Shown: positions 51,586 through 61,190 of the stretch, in pieces | Layout: every line of letters starts with the position of its first letter | Numbering within the stretch: the first letter of the stretch is position 1 | DNA from: Diplonema papillatum | Taxonomy: Eukaryota > Euglenozoa > Diplonemea > Diplonemida > Diplonemidae | Direction of reading: 5' to 3' | Length of the DNA stretch: 64,000 bases | Assembly: GCA_030068145.1 (NCBI GenBank) | Contig: JAPJBO010000814.1 | Location: forward strand, 39,531 to 103,530 | Position numbers and translations under genes: made by a program | The notes under the pieces: model-generated | Database searches by the model: none | What the model was told of the DNA's origin: nothing | What the model saw: only the letters and a program-made list of their open reading frames with translations

Positions 51586-53529
51586 GTTGCTTTGCGTTTA
51601 TCTTCAGACTGGTGTGTTGAATGGGTTGGATGCACACTGCACTCTACTATGTGGAATTCTAATTAAACCCTGTCCACCTATACTATCATGAGCCAATGCA
51701 ATCCCTCATCGGATCGAGTGTTGGCTCGAAGCATAATCGTTTGGGTTAGAATGCGAAGAATCTGTGGCGATGATCTGCATCGCCAGCGTCGCGGTTATCT
51801 CTTCGCACGTGATGTGCTATGTGTTCACCCCTTCGGCTCGTCTTGATCGTCGCCCTCAGGCGCGCACTCGGTGCGCTTCGACTGCTCGTCCAGCTTTACC
51901 GGTTGCGTTCCCAAACCAGTGGTGGACCTTCGGGCATGGTGCTTTCGCTGAATAGAAGAGCTTGTAATGAGAACCACAGGGCAGAGCGGCTGTTGCGGCG
52001 CGGCAGAGTACCAACTTCAACACAAGCTTTGCATAGTGCTAGGCTCTTGTCCCGGAGGGAGATTCTTCTCTCTCCTCCTTCACCGGCGCTAGTCGCCAGG
52101 TCTTCATCGAAGAAGACGATTCTACAAAATGTCGGTAAGAAGAGAGCACGCGAGCCGCCCGAGTAGTCATCCAGCATCAGATACGACAACCTGCCGATGG
52201 AAAAAAAGGCTGATACCCTGCCACAATGCCAGCCACACAGACCGAAACGTTCACGTTGCTGTGCCCCACAAGCACCTGCCTTCATCGAAGAACCCGATTT
52301 TGCAAAATGTCGGTAAGAAGAGAGCACGCGAGCCGCCCGAGTAGTCATCCAGCATCAGATACGACAACCTGCCGACAGTGCCCGCGCTAAGAAAAAAGGT
52401 GGTCATTTATGACTAAAAAAATCCATCGCTGAAAATTGACCGGTCATTTACGACCGGTCATTGTTGGGCAAAAATGACTGGCTGACCAGTCATATTTGGG
52501 TCAAAAATGACCAGCAGTGTTGCCGTGCCAGGGCGTAGGCCCTACCTGGCTGTGTTTTCTTCCTGGTGTCACCGGCGTCACAGTGGTGTTCCCAATCACT
52601 GCACGTGCCCCCTACCTAATTACCGTCCGGAGCCGAAACCCAGCGACGACACGAGCCGGCGTATTTGATCCAGTATGTCTAACATGCTGCTGACCCAGGC
52701 CACGGCAGTACTAACGTGTGATGAAATGAACAACGACCAGCCGTATCTTTTTCCTGGGTCACTTTGATGTTTTGATTCATGGAATGGGCTGTGCCAACTG
52801 GTGCTTGACCAAGAAATCCAGTGAAAGCTTGAACAAAAACTCAACATGGGGAGTGAACCGCCCTGACCAGGGGGAAGGAAAACCGCCGAAAATACTGAAG
52901 CAGGCCACTTGGTTGGCATGGGCCTGCCAAGACGCCCAGTCACTGTAGAGAGCCTCCGCAAGTTGCGTGTGGACGGTGTGAGCCTTCAAAGAGCTCGATG
53001 AACTCAATGCCAAGTCCACGGTTGGACTGTCGACCTCGCACGAGGGCGGGGCACAGCGGCGGGTGAAGTTATCCAGAAACGTGGTGATGTCCAGAAGGAC
53101 AGGCAGCAGCTATCACAGATGGAGGAACGACTGGAGCAAAGCCTTTTGTTCGGGGAAGGATCCTGCACGCAGTCAGAAGCTACCCAGCCACAGCAGACAC
53201 AGCACAAATGCCTCAGCCAGTCGAAGGATAACCGAATAGCTATCGATATTTTGCACGAACCTTGGTCCGTTCAACCCAGATGGGTCATGCCTGGAATTCT
53301 TATCTTTCGCCATTCTGACGAAGCTGGCCCAGCTAGGGGGCTCATCGACTGGTTGCGTCTCGGCCTTATCCGCTGTAGGTACGCTCCAATGTGTGCCTGC
53401 TAAGAAACCCCGGGAAGACGAACACTAGTAAAAGCCACACGCCTGGCAAGCTTCGAAATAAAAAACTGCCCAGAGGCGGTTTTGAAAAATGACTGGTCCA
53501 CCGGTCTTAAAGCGAACACTGCCTGCCGA
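51586..53529. repeat. Segmental duplication block B, copy 4, truncated
   Basis: Contains the internal direct duplication like copies 1 and 2, and stops after GCGAACACTGCCTGCCGA (the counterpart of 10,285). It then joins a piece of block C. Confidence 0.9.
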
Positions 53530-53648
53530 GCAAGAAAGGGCTATGTGGTTACGGGTTGTATATTTAGTGCACGCTTTCGTTATGGGCTATGGCTAGCCAT
53601 GTCCGGGACTGTTTGTGACCGACACCAAGTACATTCCTTCGTGGAGTG
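53527..53648. repeat. Short block C fragment
   Basis: Matches 16,498-16,619 (GAGCAAGAAAGGGCTATGTG to ATTCCTTCGTGGAGTG) and then breaks into unrelated sequence. Confidence 0.85.
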
Positions 53649-53734
53649 TGTGGGCCTTTGAAACGTGGATGATGCCTCTCGCGCTGCTCCCCTTGAGGTT
53701 CCTGGCTCATGCCAAAGCGCCGCCGGCAAGCTGT

Positions 53735-53954
53735 TTACCATGCAGGGTCAAAACCTTGTGTCTTTTTGAAAATGGCAAAAAAAAAAAAATTCCGGAAAAA
53801 ATTGGGATTTTGAATTTTAAAAGTTTGGAACAAACTCTGCAGTAATTTTTGAGGAAGTTGAGCAAATTTTTTTTTTTCCAAAATTTTTTTTAGGGCTCCA
53901 TCAGCCCCGCGGGAGCGTTTTAAAAAGATACAAGGTTTTGACCCTGCATGTTAC
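53735..53954. mobile_element. MITE copy A (53,739-53,950) with TTAC duplication
   Basis: 212 bp, about 29 bp inverted ends (CATGCAGGGTCAAAACCTTG, then TGTCTTTTT). TTAC lies on both sides. The unoccupied homologous site is GGCAAGCTGTTTACATCATT at 48,317-48,336. Confidence 0.95.
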
Positions 53955-54352
53955 ATCATTCTTCTTCTTTTTTGTCGTTTTTCCATTGGTAACATCATTG
54001 TTTTTACCCACCTGAACCGTTTTTTCTTCACTCGTGACCAGTTTTTAGGGTAGTGGTTAAAAAAGGGGGGGTAGTGGTTAAAAAAGGGGGGGTAGTGGTT
54101 AAAAAAGGGGGGGTAGTGGTTAAAAAGGGGGGGTAGTGGTTAAAAAATGGGGTTAGTAAAAAAATGGAGTGAAGAATTTGGGACCCCATCCAAAAAATCT
54201 CATGAGTATGCAGTTTTGGCTGCCCCGGCTAAATCATGCTGAACCACGCCCCCCCCACCCAAACACACTCCCAAACCAGCACTATCTGGTGGTGTGGCAA
54301 ACCTGGCACCTACCAGTTCAAAAAACTTCCATTGTGAGAGAAAAAAAGTGGC
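53951..54352. mobile_element. Right end of the 47.6 kb-type TIR element
   Basis: Homologous to 48,326-48,472. An expanded GTAGTGGTTAAAAAAGGGGG array (five units, 54,050-54,150) follows, and then the inverse of 47,566-47,725. An ORF at 54,169-54,360 is a shadow of the TIR. Confidence 0.65.
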
Positions 54353-54375
54353 ATGTGTAAAATAGCCGTAGCGCT

Positions 54376-54543
54376 ACCTCTATTTTACATTGAACCACAA
54401 AAAAATGCGGTTCAATGTAAAATAGAGGTCCTGACCTCTATTTTACATTGAACCGCAAATAAACACGGTTCAATGTAAAATAGAGGTCCTGGGACCTCTA
54501 TTTTACGTTGAACCACAAAAAAACGCGGTTCAATGTAAAATAG
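54376..54543. repeat. Three consecutive perfect or near-perfect hairpins
   Basis: Hairpins at 54,376-54,429, 54,433-54,488 and 54,491-54,543. All share arms ACCTCTATTTTACATTGAAC and GTTCAATGTAAAATAGAGGT (21-24 bp) with loops of 8-10 nt that vary (CACAAAAAAATGCG, CGCAAATAAACACG, CACAAAAAAACGCG). Confidence 0.9.
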
Positions 54544-54711
54544 TCACACCAGTGCGGCCATATTCGGGTCGTTGATTCTGCAGATTCATTTGGGGAATCG
54601 ACATTCCAGAGAATAGCCCCTAGTAGCTATTTATCCAACAAATAGTACTAAGAACCAGGGGGGAGGTTGGTTGCTTGGTTGGTGGTCTCAAAGCCTTGAA
54701 TTGAGTCCGCT

Positions 54712-55199
54712 GGCAGACCAATTTGTATTTTTGTTGACAACACAACCGTTGTTGGCGCCGCAAGGAAGAAGCAGTGTGTCAAGAGCAGGATCCTGAACGA
54801 CTCAGTTGTGGGTGCGTTGCAGACACTGAAAGACAGTAGATGCACTTTTTCCCTTGAGTGGGTGAAGTCGGAATGCAATCCTGCTGATATCATGCAGGGT
54901 CAGAACCTTGTGTCTTTTTGGAAATGGCCAAAATTTTATTTCCAGAAAAAAAATGGGTTTTTTGAATTTTAAAATTTTGGAACAAACTTTGTGGTAATTT
55001 TTGCGGAAGTTGAGCAAATTTATTTTTTGCCAATTTTTTTTTTTGGGGTCCATCGGCCCCGCGGGAGCGTTTTAAAAAGACACAAGGTTCTGACCCTGCA
55101 TGATATGCCATCGCGCGTTCCGCCCATCAGGATGACCCGTGACAATCAGGACCAGGTTCTACAGGCGGTGAGGCGTTTTCTGGGCCAACATGCGTAGTG
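54712..55199 (+). pseudogene. RNase H C-terminal fragment interrupted by a MITE
   Basis: The frame PICIFVDNTTVVGAARKK, through FSLEWVKSECNPAD, is cut by MITE B (54,891-55,102) and resumes MPSRVPPIRMTRDNQDQ to a stop at 55,199. VDN..V..AARK and W.KS..NPAD.PSR match the last two RNase H motifs of the gene at 48.8-50.2 kb, so the two elements belong to related families. RT and the first RNase H motifs are deleted. Confidence 0.75.
54887..55106. mobile_element. MITE copy B (54,891-55,102), ATAT duplication
   Basis: 212 bp with perfect ATAT on both sides. Removing the element plus one ATAT restores the RNase H frame across NPAD/MPSR. Confidence 0.95.
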
Positions 55200-55640
55200 G
55201 AGGCGGAAAGTGACCTTGTCTTCGGCAAGGCTTTTTCGTTTCCCACAGTGTTTGTTTTCCGTTTTCTTGGTTTCACGCACGCCTTTTTCGTCTTCTTGCT
55301 TTCCATTCTTCATGTGGTAGCACCGGCTAAACTCGGAGGATAGCTCGATTCTGCAGATTCATTTGGGGAATCGACATTCCAGAGAATAGCCCCTAGTAGC
55401 TATTTATCCAACAAATAGTACTAAGAACCAGGGGGGAGGTTGGTTGCTTGGTTGGTGGTCTCAAAGCCTTGAATCCCGCCCACCCATCCCCCTGTGACCT
55501 TGTCTTCGGCAAGGCTTTTTCGTTTCCCACAGTGTTTGTTTTCCGTTTTCTTGGTTTCACACACGCCTTTTTCGTCTTCTTGCTTTCCATTCTTCATGTG
55601 GTAGCACCGGCTAAACTCGGAGGATAGCTCGATTCCCCCG

Positions 55641-55861
55641 ATAACATGCAGGGTCAGAACCTTGTGTCTTTTTAAAACGCTCCCGCGGGGCCGATGGAGC
55701 CCTAAAAAATTTTTCGGAAAAAAAAGATTTTGCTCAACTTCCTCAAAAATTACTGCAGAGTTTGTTCCAAACTTTTAAAATTCAAAAAACCCATTTTTTT
55801 TCTGGAAATTTTTTTTTTTGCCATTTTCAAAAAGACACAAGGTTTTGACCCTGCATGATAA
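55641..55861. mobile_element. MITE copy C (55,645-55,857), ATAA duplication, inverted
   Basis: 213 bp, opposite orientation to copies A and B (AAAACGCTCCCGCGGGGCCG comes first). ATAA lies on both sides. It sits 7 bp beyond the end of B2. Confidence 0.95.
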
Positions 55862-56037
55862 ATCAGCAGAATCATCTCTCCTGCTACTCTAGCCGCGTCA
55901 TAAACTCGAAAGGGAAGAGAAATGCGAAGCAACGGGCTGGTAAACACAATAACAAACGAAGTGGAATAACGAGAAAGCCTTGCGAACAACAAGGTCGCAT
56001 CCCGCCTCCACTATGGACTTTAGACTTTGGGACTTTA

Positions 56038-56133
56038 GACTTTGAGATTCTGAACCCAAAATTGCTTGGGCCAAAGTCTAAAGTAGACTTTAGGCTTTGG
56101 CCCAAGCAATTTTGGGTTCAGAATCTCAAAGTC
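56038..56133. repeat. 96 bp almost perfect palindrome
   Basis: Arms 56,038-56,076 and 56,095-56,133 are perfect inverses over 39 bp (GACTTTGAGATTCTGAACCC outward). The centre CTAAAGT-AG-ACTTTAG is also palindromic. GGACTTTAGACTTTGGG motifs flank it on both sides. Confidence 0.95.
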
Positions 56134-56164
56134 TAAGTCCTACTTTAGACTTTGGGGACTTTAG

Positions 56165-56475
56165 ACTCCCGCCCCCTTGATGAACCGTCTTTTTTCGTTG
56201 GGGTTTCATGCATGCGGAACGGTCAGATCCAACCGGAAGGGGCTTCCAGTCTTGCACCAAGTAGAGAAGAAAAGACAAAAGGCGAAAGAGCCTCAGCCAG
56301 GGGACATCTTTTTTCGTCAGGCAGGGAACGTGACCTACGTCGAGTGGCACGGCAAGCGCCCTGTGAAAATGCTGTCCACGCTTCCTGTTGGAGAAACCAC
56401 TACCACAGTGGAGCGACACGCAAGGTGGAGAAGCCGGATATCATCAGCTTGTACAACACGTACATGGGGCAGGTC
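56165..56475 (+). pseudogene. piggyBac transposase relic
   Basis: Readable pieces in two frames: LGFHACGTVRSNRKGLP, GNVTYVEWHGKRPVKMLSTL, then KVEKPDIISLYNTYMG. They align in order with GFHAAGTVRKNRNGIPL, FLEWVDKREVRMLSTLPIGT and VSKPDIVVAYNKHMGGVD of the intact transposase. It breaks off at the third catalytic region, where the long-inverted-repeat element begins. Confidence 0.8.
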
Positions 56476-56744
56476 TTTAGTCACAGTCGCACAAGGCATT
56501 TTACCAGGAAAATTCTTTAGTCACAGTCGCGATTGTGGCCCTTAACATTTTCACTATGAAAATCTTTAGTCACAGTCGCGATTGTGACCCTTCACATTTT
56601 CACTATGAAAATCTTTAGTCACAGTCGCGATTGTGGCCCTTAACATTTTCACTATGAAAATCTTTAGTCACAGTCGCGATTGTGACCCTTCACATTTTCA
56701 CTATGAAAATCTTTAGTCACAGTCGCGATTGTGACCCTTAAGAT

Positions 56745-57140
56745 TTTGGGTCAAAAATTTGGGTCGAAAATTTTGGGTCGAAATTTTTGGGTCAAAAATT
56801 TTGGTCAAAAATTTTGGGTCAAAAATTTGGGTCAAAAATTTTGGGTCAAAATTTTTGGGTCAAAAATTTTGGTCAAAAATTTTGGTCAAAAATTTGGGTC
56901 AAAAATTTTGGTCAAAAATTTGGGTCAAAATTTTTGGGTCAAAATTTTGGGTCAAAAATTTTGGTCAAAAATTTTGGGTCAAAAATTTTGGTCAAAATTT
57001 TGGTCAAAAATTTTGGGTCAAAAATTTGGGTCAAAAATTTTGGGTCAAAAATTTTGGTCAAAAATTTTGGTCAAAATTTTTGGGTCAAAATTTTTGGATC
57101 AAAATTTTGGACCCAAAATTTTGGGTTCAAAATTTTGAGT
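56745..57140. repeat. GGGTCAAAAATTTTG array
   Basis: About 28 degenerate units of 12-16 bp. The long ORFs across it in three frames (repeats of GQKFWVKN) are translations of the satellite. Related arrays lie at 63,535-63,660. Confidence 0.9.
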
Positions 57141-57382
57141 TGAAAGGGCAGCTGTTGACGTTTCCCCACCACCAGAGCCTCAAGAGGGTGGTAGTCAACA
57201 AGGCGCGTTTTTTATTTTTAGGTGGAGTGTCGAGGGCTTACGGCATTCTTGCCTGCCCCCCTAATCTCCACCCCCTCCCTTTTTTGGTTATTTTTTTTTT
57301 TTCGGGGGGAGGGCCCCATTTTTTTTTTTTTTTTTTCAACTTGGTGTTCAGGAACACCTCCCATTCTAAAGTAGAATGGCAT

Positions 57383-57602
57383 TTAACATGCAGGGTCAAA
57401 ACCTTGTGTCTTTTTAAAAATGGCAAAAAAAAAATTTCCGGAAAAAAATTGGGTTTTTTGAATTTTAAAAGTTTGGAACAAACTCTGCAGTAATTTTTGA
57501 GGAAGTTGAGCAAAATTTTTTTTTTCCAAAAAAATTTTTAGGGCTCCATCGGCCCCGCGGGAGCGTTTTAAAAAGACACAAGGTTTTGACCCTGCATGTT
57601 AA
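57383..57602. mobile_element. MITE copy D (57,387-57,598), TTAA duplication
   Basis: 212 bp, same orientation as copy A, with TTAA on both sides. Confidence 0.95.
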
Positions 57603-57843
57603 ATAGGAAGGAAGGAGGGAAAAAATGACAGGAGAGTAGCAATTCAAAACAGGAAAAAATAGAAAGTAAGAGAGCTTTTGCTTGAAAAAAACAGAACTAC
57701 CAGAGGATGTCGTAACAAATAGGAAAGAGCGGGACACTTGGCTGTTCTGCTTCAGGGTCTTCATCAATGTCATCAATGTCATAAAGGTCATCAATATCAT
57801 CAACACAATCGAGACATTGATGAGTTGCTGCTGCAACTGCAGG

Positions 57844-58080
57844 GAATTCTTCTTCGCGCGGCTGGTGTAAAGATAAACGGGGAAAACGGGAAACCAGAAA
57901 GGTTAACTAAGCGAAGGGGATGAACGTCTCGGCCAGACAGGGCGAAAAAGACCTTCTGAACGAGAACGAACCTACAGGGCGGGATGGGTGGGAAAAGAAC
58001 GGGGATCGAAGTGTACGGGAGGGGTAAGGTACCTGTGGGAGAGTGCCTTGCGATACAGAATTCCCTCAGTTAAACTACGA
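57844..58080. mobile_element. Solo A2+B2 terminal fragment of the 48.5 kb retroelement
   Basis: 237 bp matching 48,473-48,710 almost exactly, lying inside the Merlin relic. Comparable to a solo LTR in appearance, but this family has split repeats. Confidence 0.8.
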
Positions 58081-58310
58081 AACTTCTTCGACCTTTCTCC
58101 TCTTTGGCTCTTCCCCAGGGGAGCTTGATGGTGCACTGCTTGCAGCACAGATGGATCTGCTTGCATCAGCTTCCTGCAAGAGCTTTAAAGCCAACTGCAA
58201 CGACTCCACCTGCTGTTGCAATGCCACAACCCTGGGTTCCCCTTGGTTGAAGATCTCGCTGTACACCAACCGCAAAGCATCTCCAAAGGCCAGTAAAGTA
58301 AAATGGAGCT

Positions 58311-58529
58311 TATCATGCAGGGTCAGAACCTTGTGTCTTTTTGAAAATGGCAAAAAAAAAATTTCCAGAAAAAAAATGGGGTTTTTGAATTTTAAAAGTT
58401 TGGAACAAACTCTGCAGTAATTTTTGAGGAAGTTGAGCAAAATTTTTTTTTTCCAACATTTTTTTTAGGGGTCCATCGGCTCCGCGGGAGCGTTTTAAAA
58501 AGACACAAGGTTCTGACCCTGCATGTTAT
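58311..58529. mobile_element. MITE copy E (58,315-58,525), TTAT duplication
   Basis: 211 bp, with TTAT on both sides. Excision reconnects HHGGKD with KLHFTLL in one frame of the Merlin relic. Confidence 0.95.
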
Positions 58530-58989
58530 CTTTGCCCCCGTGGTGCAGCTTCCACTGGGCTACATACAGTTCAGCAACTTTTGTTGCAGTCCTTGCTCCC
58601 TTCATCTTGATCAATCTCTTGAGATGACCCCATGTGCCGTCTCCCTTCTGTGTGCCAGCAAGCCATTGCTGTTCACTGTAATTTTTTCTGAGGTGCACAA
58701 GCTCTGCTGAGCTGAGACCGTCAATTGCCCCACCATGGATTGAGGCAAGGATCCGCTCTTCACTCTCAACTGACAGCTCTTTAAACTCGGTGACTGTATC
58801 CACCAACTTCCACGCTGTCCGGAGCCCTGTGAACTCCTCGCGGCCGTGGTTGACCCATCCATATCGTACATTCCCTTTCTTTTCTTCACCCCAATAGAAG
58901 TTGGAAGAGGTGGGGTCAAGTCGGCTGCGGTACGTTCCAGCCCCATCTGTAGTAAAATGAAAACCGGCTTGTTGTCTGTTCCAAGCTGG

Positions 58990-59209
58990 ATAACATGCAG
59001 AGTCAGAACCTTGTGTCTTTTTAAAACGCTCCTGCGGAGCCGATGGACCCCAAAAAAAAAAGTTGGAAAAAAAATTTTTTGCTCAACTTCCTCAAAAATT
59101 ACTGCAGAGTTTGTTCCAAACTTTTAAAATTCAAAAAACCCATTTTTTTTCCAGAAATTTTTTTTTTGCCATTTTCAAAAAGACACAAGGTTTTGACCCT
59201 GCATGATAA
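58990..59209. mobile_element. MITE copy F (58,994-59,205), ATAA duplication, inverted
   Basis: 212 bp. Shares its right-hand ATAA with copy G, so the two lie head to tail. Confidence 0.95.
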
Positions 59210-59424
59210 CATGCAGGGTCAAAACCTTGTGTCTTTTTAAAACGCTCCCGCGGGGCCGATGGAGCCCTAAAAATTTTTTGGAAAAAAAAAAATTTGCTCA
59301 ACTTCCTCAAAAATTACTGCAGAGTTTGTTCCAAACTTTTAAAATTCAAAAAACCCATTTTTTTTCTGGAAATTTTTTTTTTGCCATTTTCAAAAAGACA
59401 CAAGGTTTTGACCCTGCATGATAA
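59206..59424. mobile_element. MITE copy G (59,210-59,420), ATAA duplication, inverted
   Basis: 211 bp, directly adjacent to F with a single ATAA between them, and ATAA again on the right. Either a second insertion into the target duplication of the first, or a tandem duplication. Confidence 0.95.
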
Positions 59425-60170
59425 CCTCTTCGGCAAGGACAGCGTCTAGCTCTACTATAGAGATAGGGGGAGGGGGCGGGACACACTTCTTGGTGCTTGT
59501 GTTCTTGCATTTCCCTCCACCTGACGGGAGATCAACCTCTTCCCCAGGGTTCATAAGATTTTGCCAACGTTCAGGCAACTCACGGAGAACAAACAGGGAT
59601 GACCCCCGCTCAACGATTCCCAGGAATCTCTGGTAGCAAACCTGCTGGTTTTCACCCTCACCTCGCTTCTTGAGTTCCTCTGGAAGTTCCATTTTAGATG
59701 ACTTCTTGTTTCTCTCCTTGTCCTGTTGTGATTTTGTTGCAGTTACTTTGCCTTGGGAGCAGACCGTATCCTTGCATCACACTCACAACGCCATCCAATC
59801 CAAGCAGAGCAACTTGCAGGAGTGACAACTCTGGCTTTGCTCTTCTCTTCAAGTGAGCAGATCCACAGTAGTGAAGTTTTTCTCTCTCCTCCTTCTGTAC
59901 ACCTTCCATCCAACGACCCTTCCCTCTTTGAACATGTTGCTGGATGTTGCCTGCCATAATGTATATTCTTCCTTTTTCCTGTTGAGTTTGAGAGTTCATG
60001 AACACACATCTTGTCTTTCACTGGTGGTCTTGCACTGGTGATTGTCAGGCCTGTGGTACTCAAAACCTGAAGGGAAAGGATGAACATTGTAGAGGGAACA
60101 AAAAAAGTTGAAATGAATGGAAAGGATTGAACTGTAGAACAGGAAATGAAAAAGAATGAACTGAACAAGT

Positions 60171-60528
60171 GACTGACTTCAGAAACTGTCTCCTGAAAGG
60201 CTGCCGCGTTTTTTTTACCAAATAGAGAATTTTGGCATGCCCCAGTGCAAAAAACTCGGGAATTTTCCGAGATTTTTTTTCAAAAATTTCAGAAAATTTA
60301 TCAGAAATTTTTTTGAAAAATTTTCTTAGAAATTTTCTTGAATTTTTTCCTGAAAAAATTTAGAACCAAAACTTTGAACCCAAATCTCTTCCCTTTTTCG
60401 AACCAAGTTTTTCAGACCTTTACTCTGCGGGATAGAGATTCAAAAGTTTGCCCAAGATTTTAGCGATCTTTACCCCGCGGAGTAGTCAAGATAGGCGGAG
60501 TCAAGGTCGGCGGAGTCAAGGTCCGATG
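60171..60528. repeat. A/T-rich stretch plus short GGCGGAGTCAAGGTC repeats
   Basis: AAAATTT-rich imperfect repeats (60,240-60,370), then CGGAGTCAAGGTC repeats (60,495-60,525) that are the inverse of the array at 63,420-63,520. No gene. Confidence 0.6.
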
Positions 60529-60959
60529 TGAAGGGTCACAATCGCGACTGTGACTAAAGATTTTCATAGTGAAAATGTGAAGGGTCACAATCGCGACTGT
60601 GACTAAAGATTTTCATAGTGAAAATGTTAAGGGCCACAATCGCGACTGTGACTAAAGATTTTCATAGTGAAAATGTGAAGGGTCACAATCGCGACTGTGA
60701 CTAAAGATTTTCATAGTGAAAATGTGAAGGGTCACAATCGCGACTGTGACTAAAGATTTTCATAGTGAAAATGTGAAGGGTCACAATCGCGACTGTGACT
60801 AAAGATTTTCATAGTGAAAATGTGAAGGGCCACCAATCGCGACTGTGACTAAAGATTTTCATAGTGAAAATGTGAAGGGTCACAATCGCGACTGTGACTA
60901 AAGAATTTTCCTGGTAAAATGCCTTGTGCGACTGTGACTAAAGGTTGGCACCGTTCCCG

Positions 60960-61190
60960 ATGGCGTCCTACTCGGACGCCAACTCGACCTTTTTTGATTC
61001 ATTCCACCTATAGGACGCCAACTCGACCTTTTTTGATTCATTCACCTCTCGGACGCCAACTCGACCTTTTTTGATTCACAAATTTTAGGACGCCAACTCG
61101 ACCTTTTTTGGACCTTTTGAATCAAGACGCCATCCACACCTTATTCCTGTATACTTCACCTGTAGGACGCCAACTCGACCTTTTTGGTCA
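60960..61190. repeat. GGACGCCAACTCGACC repeats, 5 copies
   Basis: GGACGCCAACTCGACCTTTT followed by TTGATTCA occurs five times with irregular spacers. Confidence 0.9.

Larger units (their letters stand above)
54574..55634 (+). mobile_element. Short retroelement with split direct repeats A1-...-B1-A2-B2
   Basis: A1 54,578-54,701 and A2 55,351-55,474 (124 bp each, CTGCAGATTCATTTGGGGAA to GCCTTGAAT). B1 55,211-55,350 and B2 55,495-55,634 (140 bp each, TGACCTTGTCTTCGGCAAGG to ATAGCTCGATT). GATT occurs at the left edge of A1, at the B1/A2 joint and at the end of B2, a likely recombination core. This arrangement is diagnostic of DIRS-order elements of the Ngaro/VIPER type. Only an RNase H piece remains inside, interrupted by MITE B. 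Confidence 0.8.
57690..60170 (-). pseudogene. Merlin-type transposase relic, broken by three MITEs, a repeat fragment and an internal deletion
   Basis: Read right to left: a decayed N-terminal part near 60,000-59,700 (KRRAKPELSLLQ, GYGLLPRQSNCNK); a deletion of roughly 130 codons including the first catalytic motif; FLGIVERGSSLFVLRELPER to CVPPPPPISIVELDAVLAEE at 59,690-59,425; MITEs G and F; TTDGAGTYRSRLDPTSS, WVNHGREEF and GTQKGDGTWGHLKRLIK at 58,989-58,530; MITE E; then FTLLAFGDALRLVYS to EEPKRRKVEEV at 58,310-58,081; a retroelement A2/B2 fragment; and an acidic tail (DDIDDLYDIDDIDEDPEAEQ) to about 57,720. Segments align in order with the gene at 43.7-45.6 kb. MITE removal restores frame at each of the two MITE sites. 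Confidence 0.8.
56475..60943. mobile_element. 4.5 kb element bounded by long inverted repeats with 49 bp arrays
   Basis: The first 60 bp (CTTTAGTCACAGTCGCACAA, GGCATTTTACCAGG...) is the exact inverse of the last 60 bp. Inside each end lies an array of 49 bp units (GTCACAGTCGCGATTGTGAC, CCTTCACATTTTCACTATG): about 5 at the left (to 56,745) and about 8 at the right (from 60,529). The body holds a Merlin transposase relic, so this is probably a Merlin-type transposon later hit by MITEs and a retroelement fragment. No convincing target duplication; only GGT is shared at the edges. Confidence 0.65.

Noticed and set aside
53739..53950. MITE A as a Tc1/mariner element with TA duplication
   Set aside because: Outer bases of the 4 bp flank are also duplicated in every copy (TTAC both sides, ATAT both sides), so the duplication is 4 bp.
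56731..57143. ORFs of 118-244 codons rich in GQKFWVKN
   Set aside because: Translation of the GGGTCAAAAATTTTG array in all three frames.
57844..58080. Solo LTR of an LTR retrotransposon
   Set aside because: No TG..CA ends and no flanking duplication; at 48.5 kb the same sequence is arranged as A2+B2 of split repeats.
60529..60943. CRISPR-like 49 bp repeats
   Set aside because: No variable spacers; same units occur inverted at 56.5 kb as element ends.
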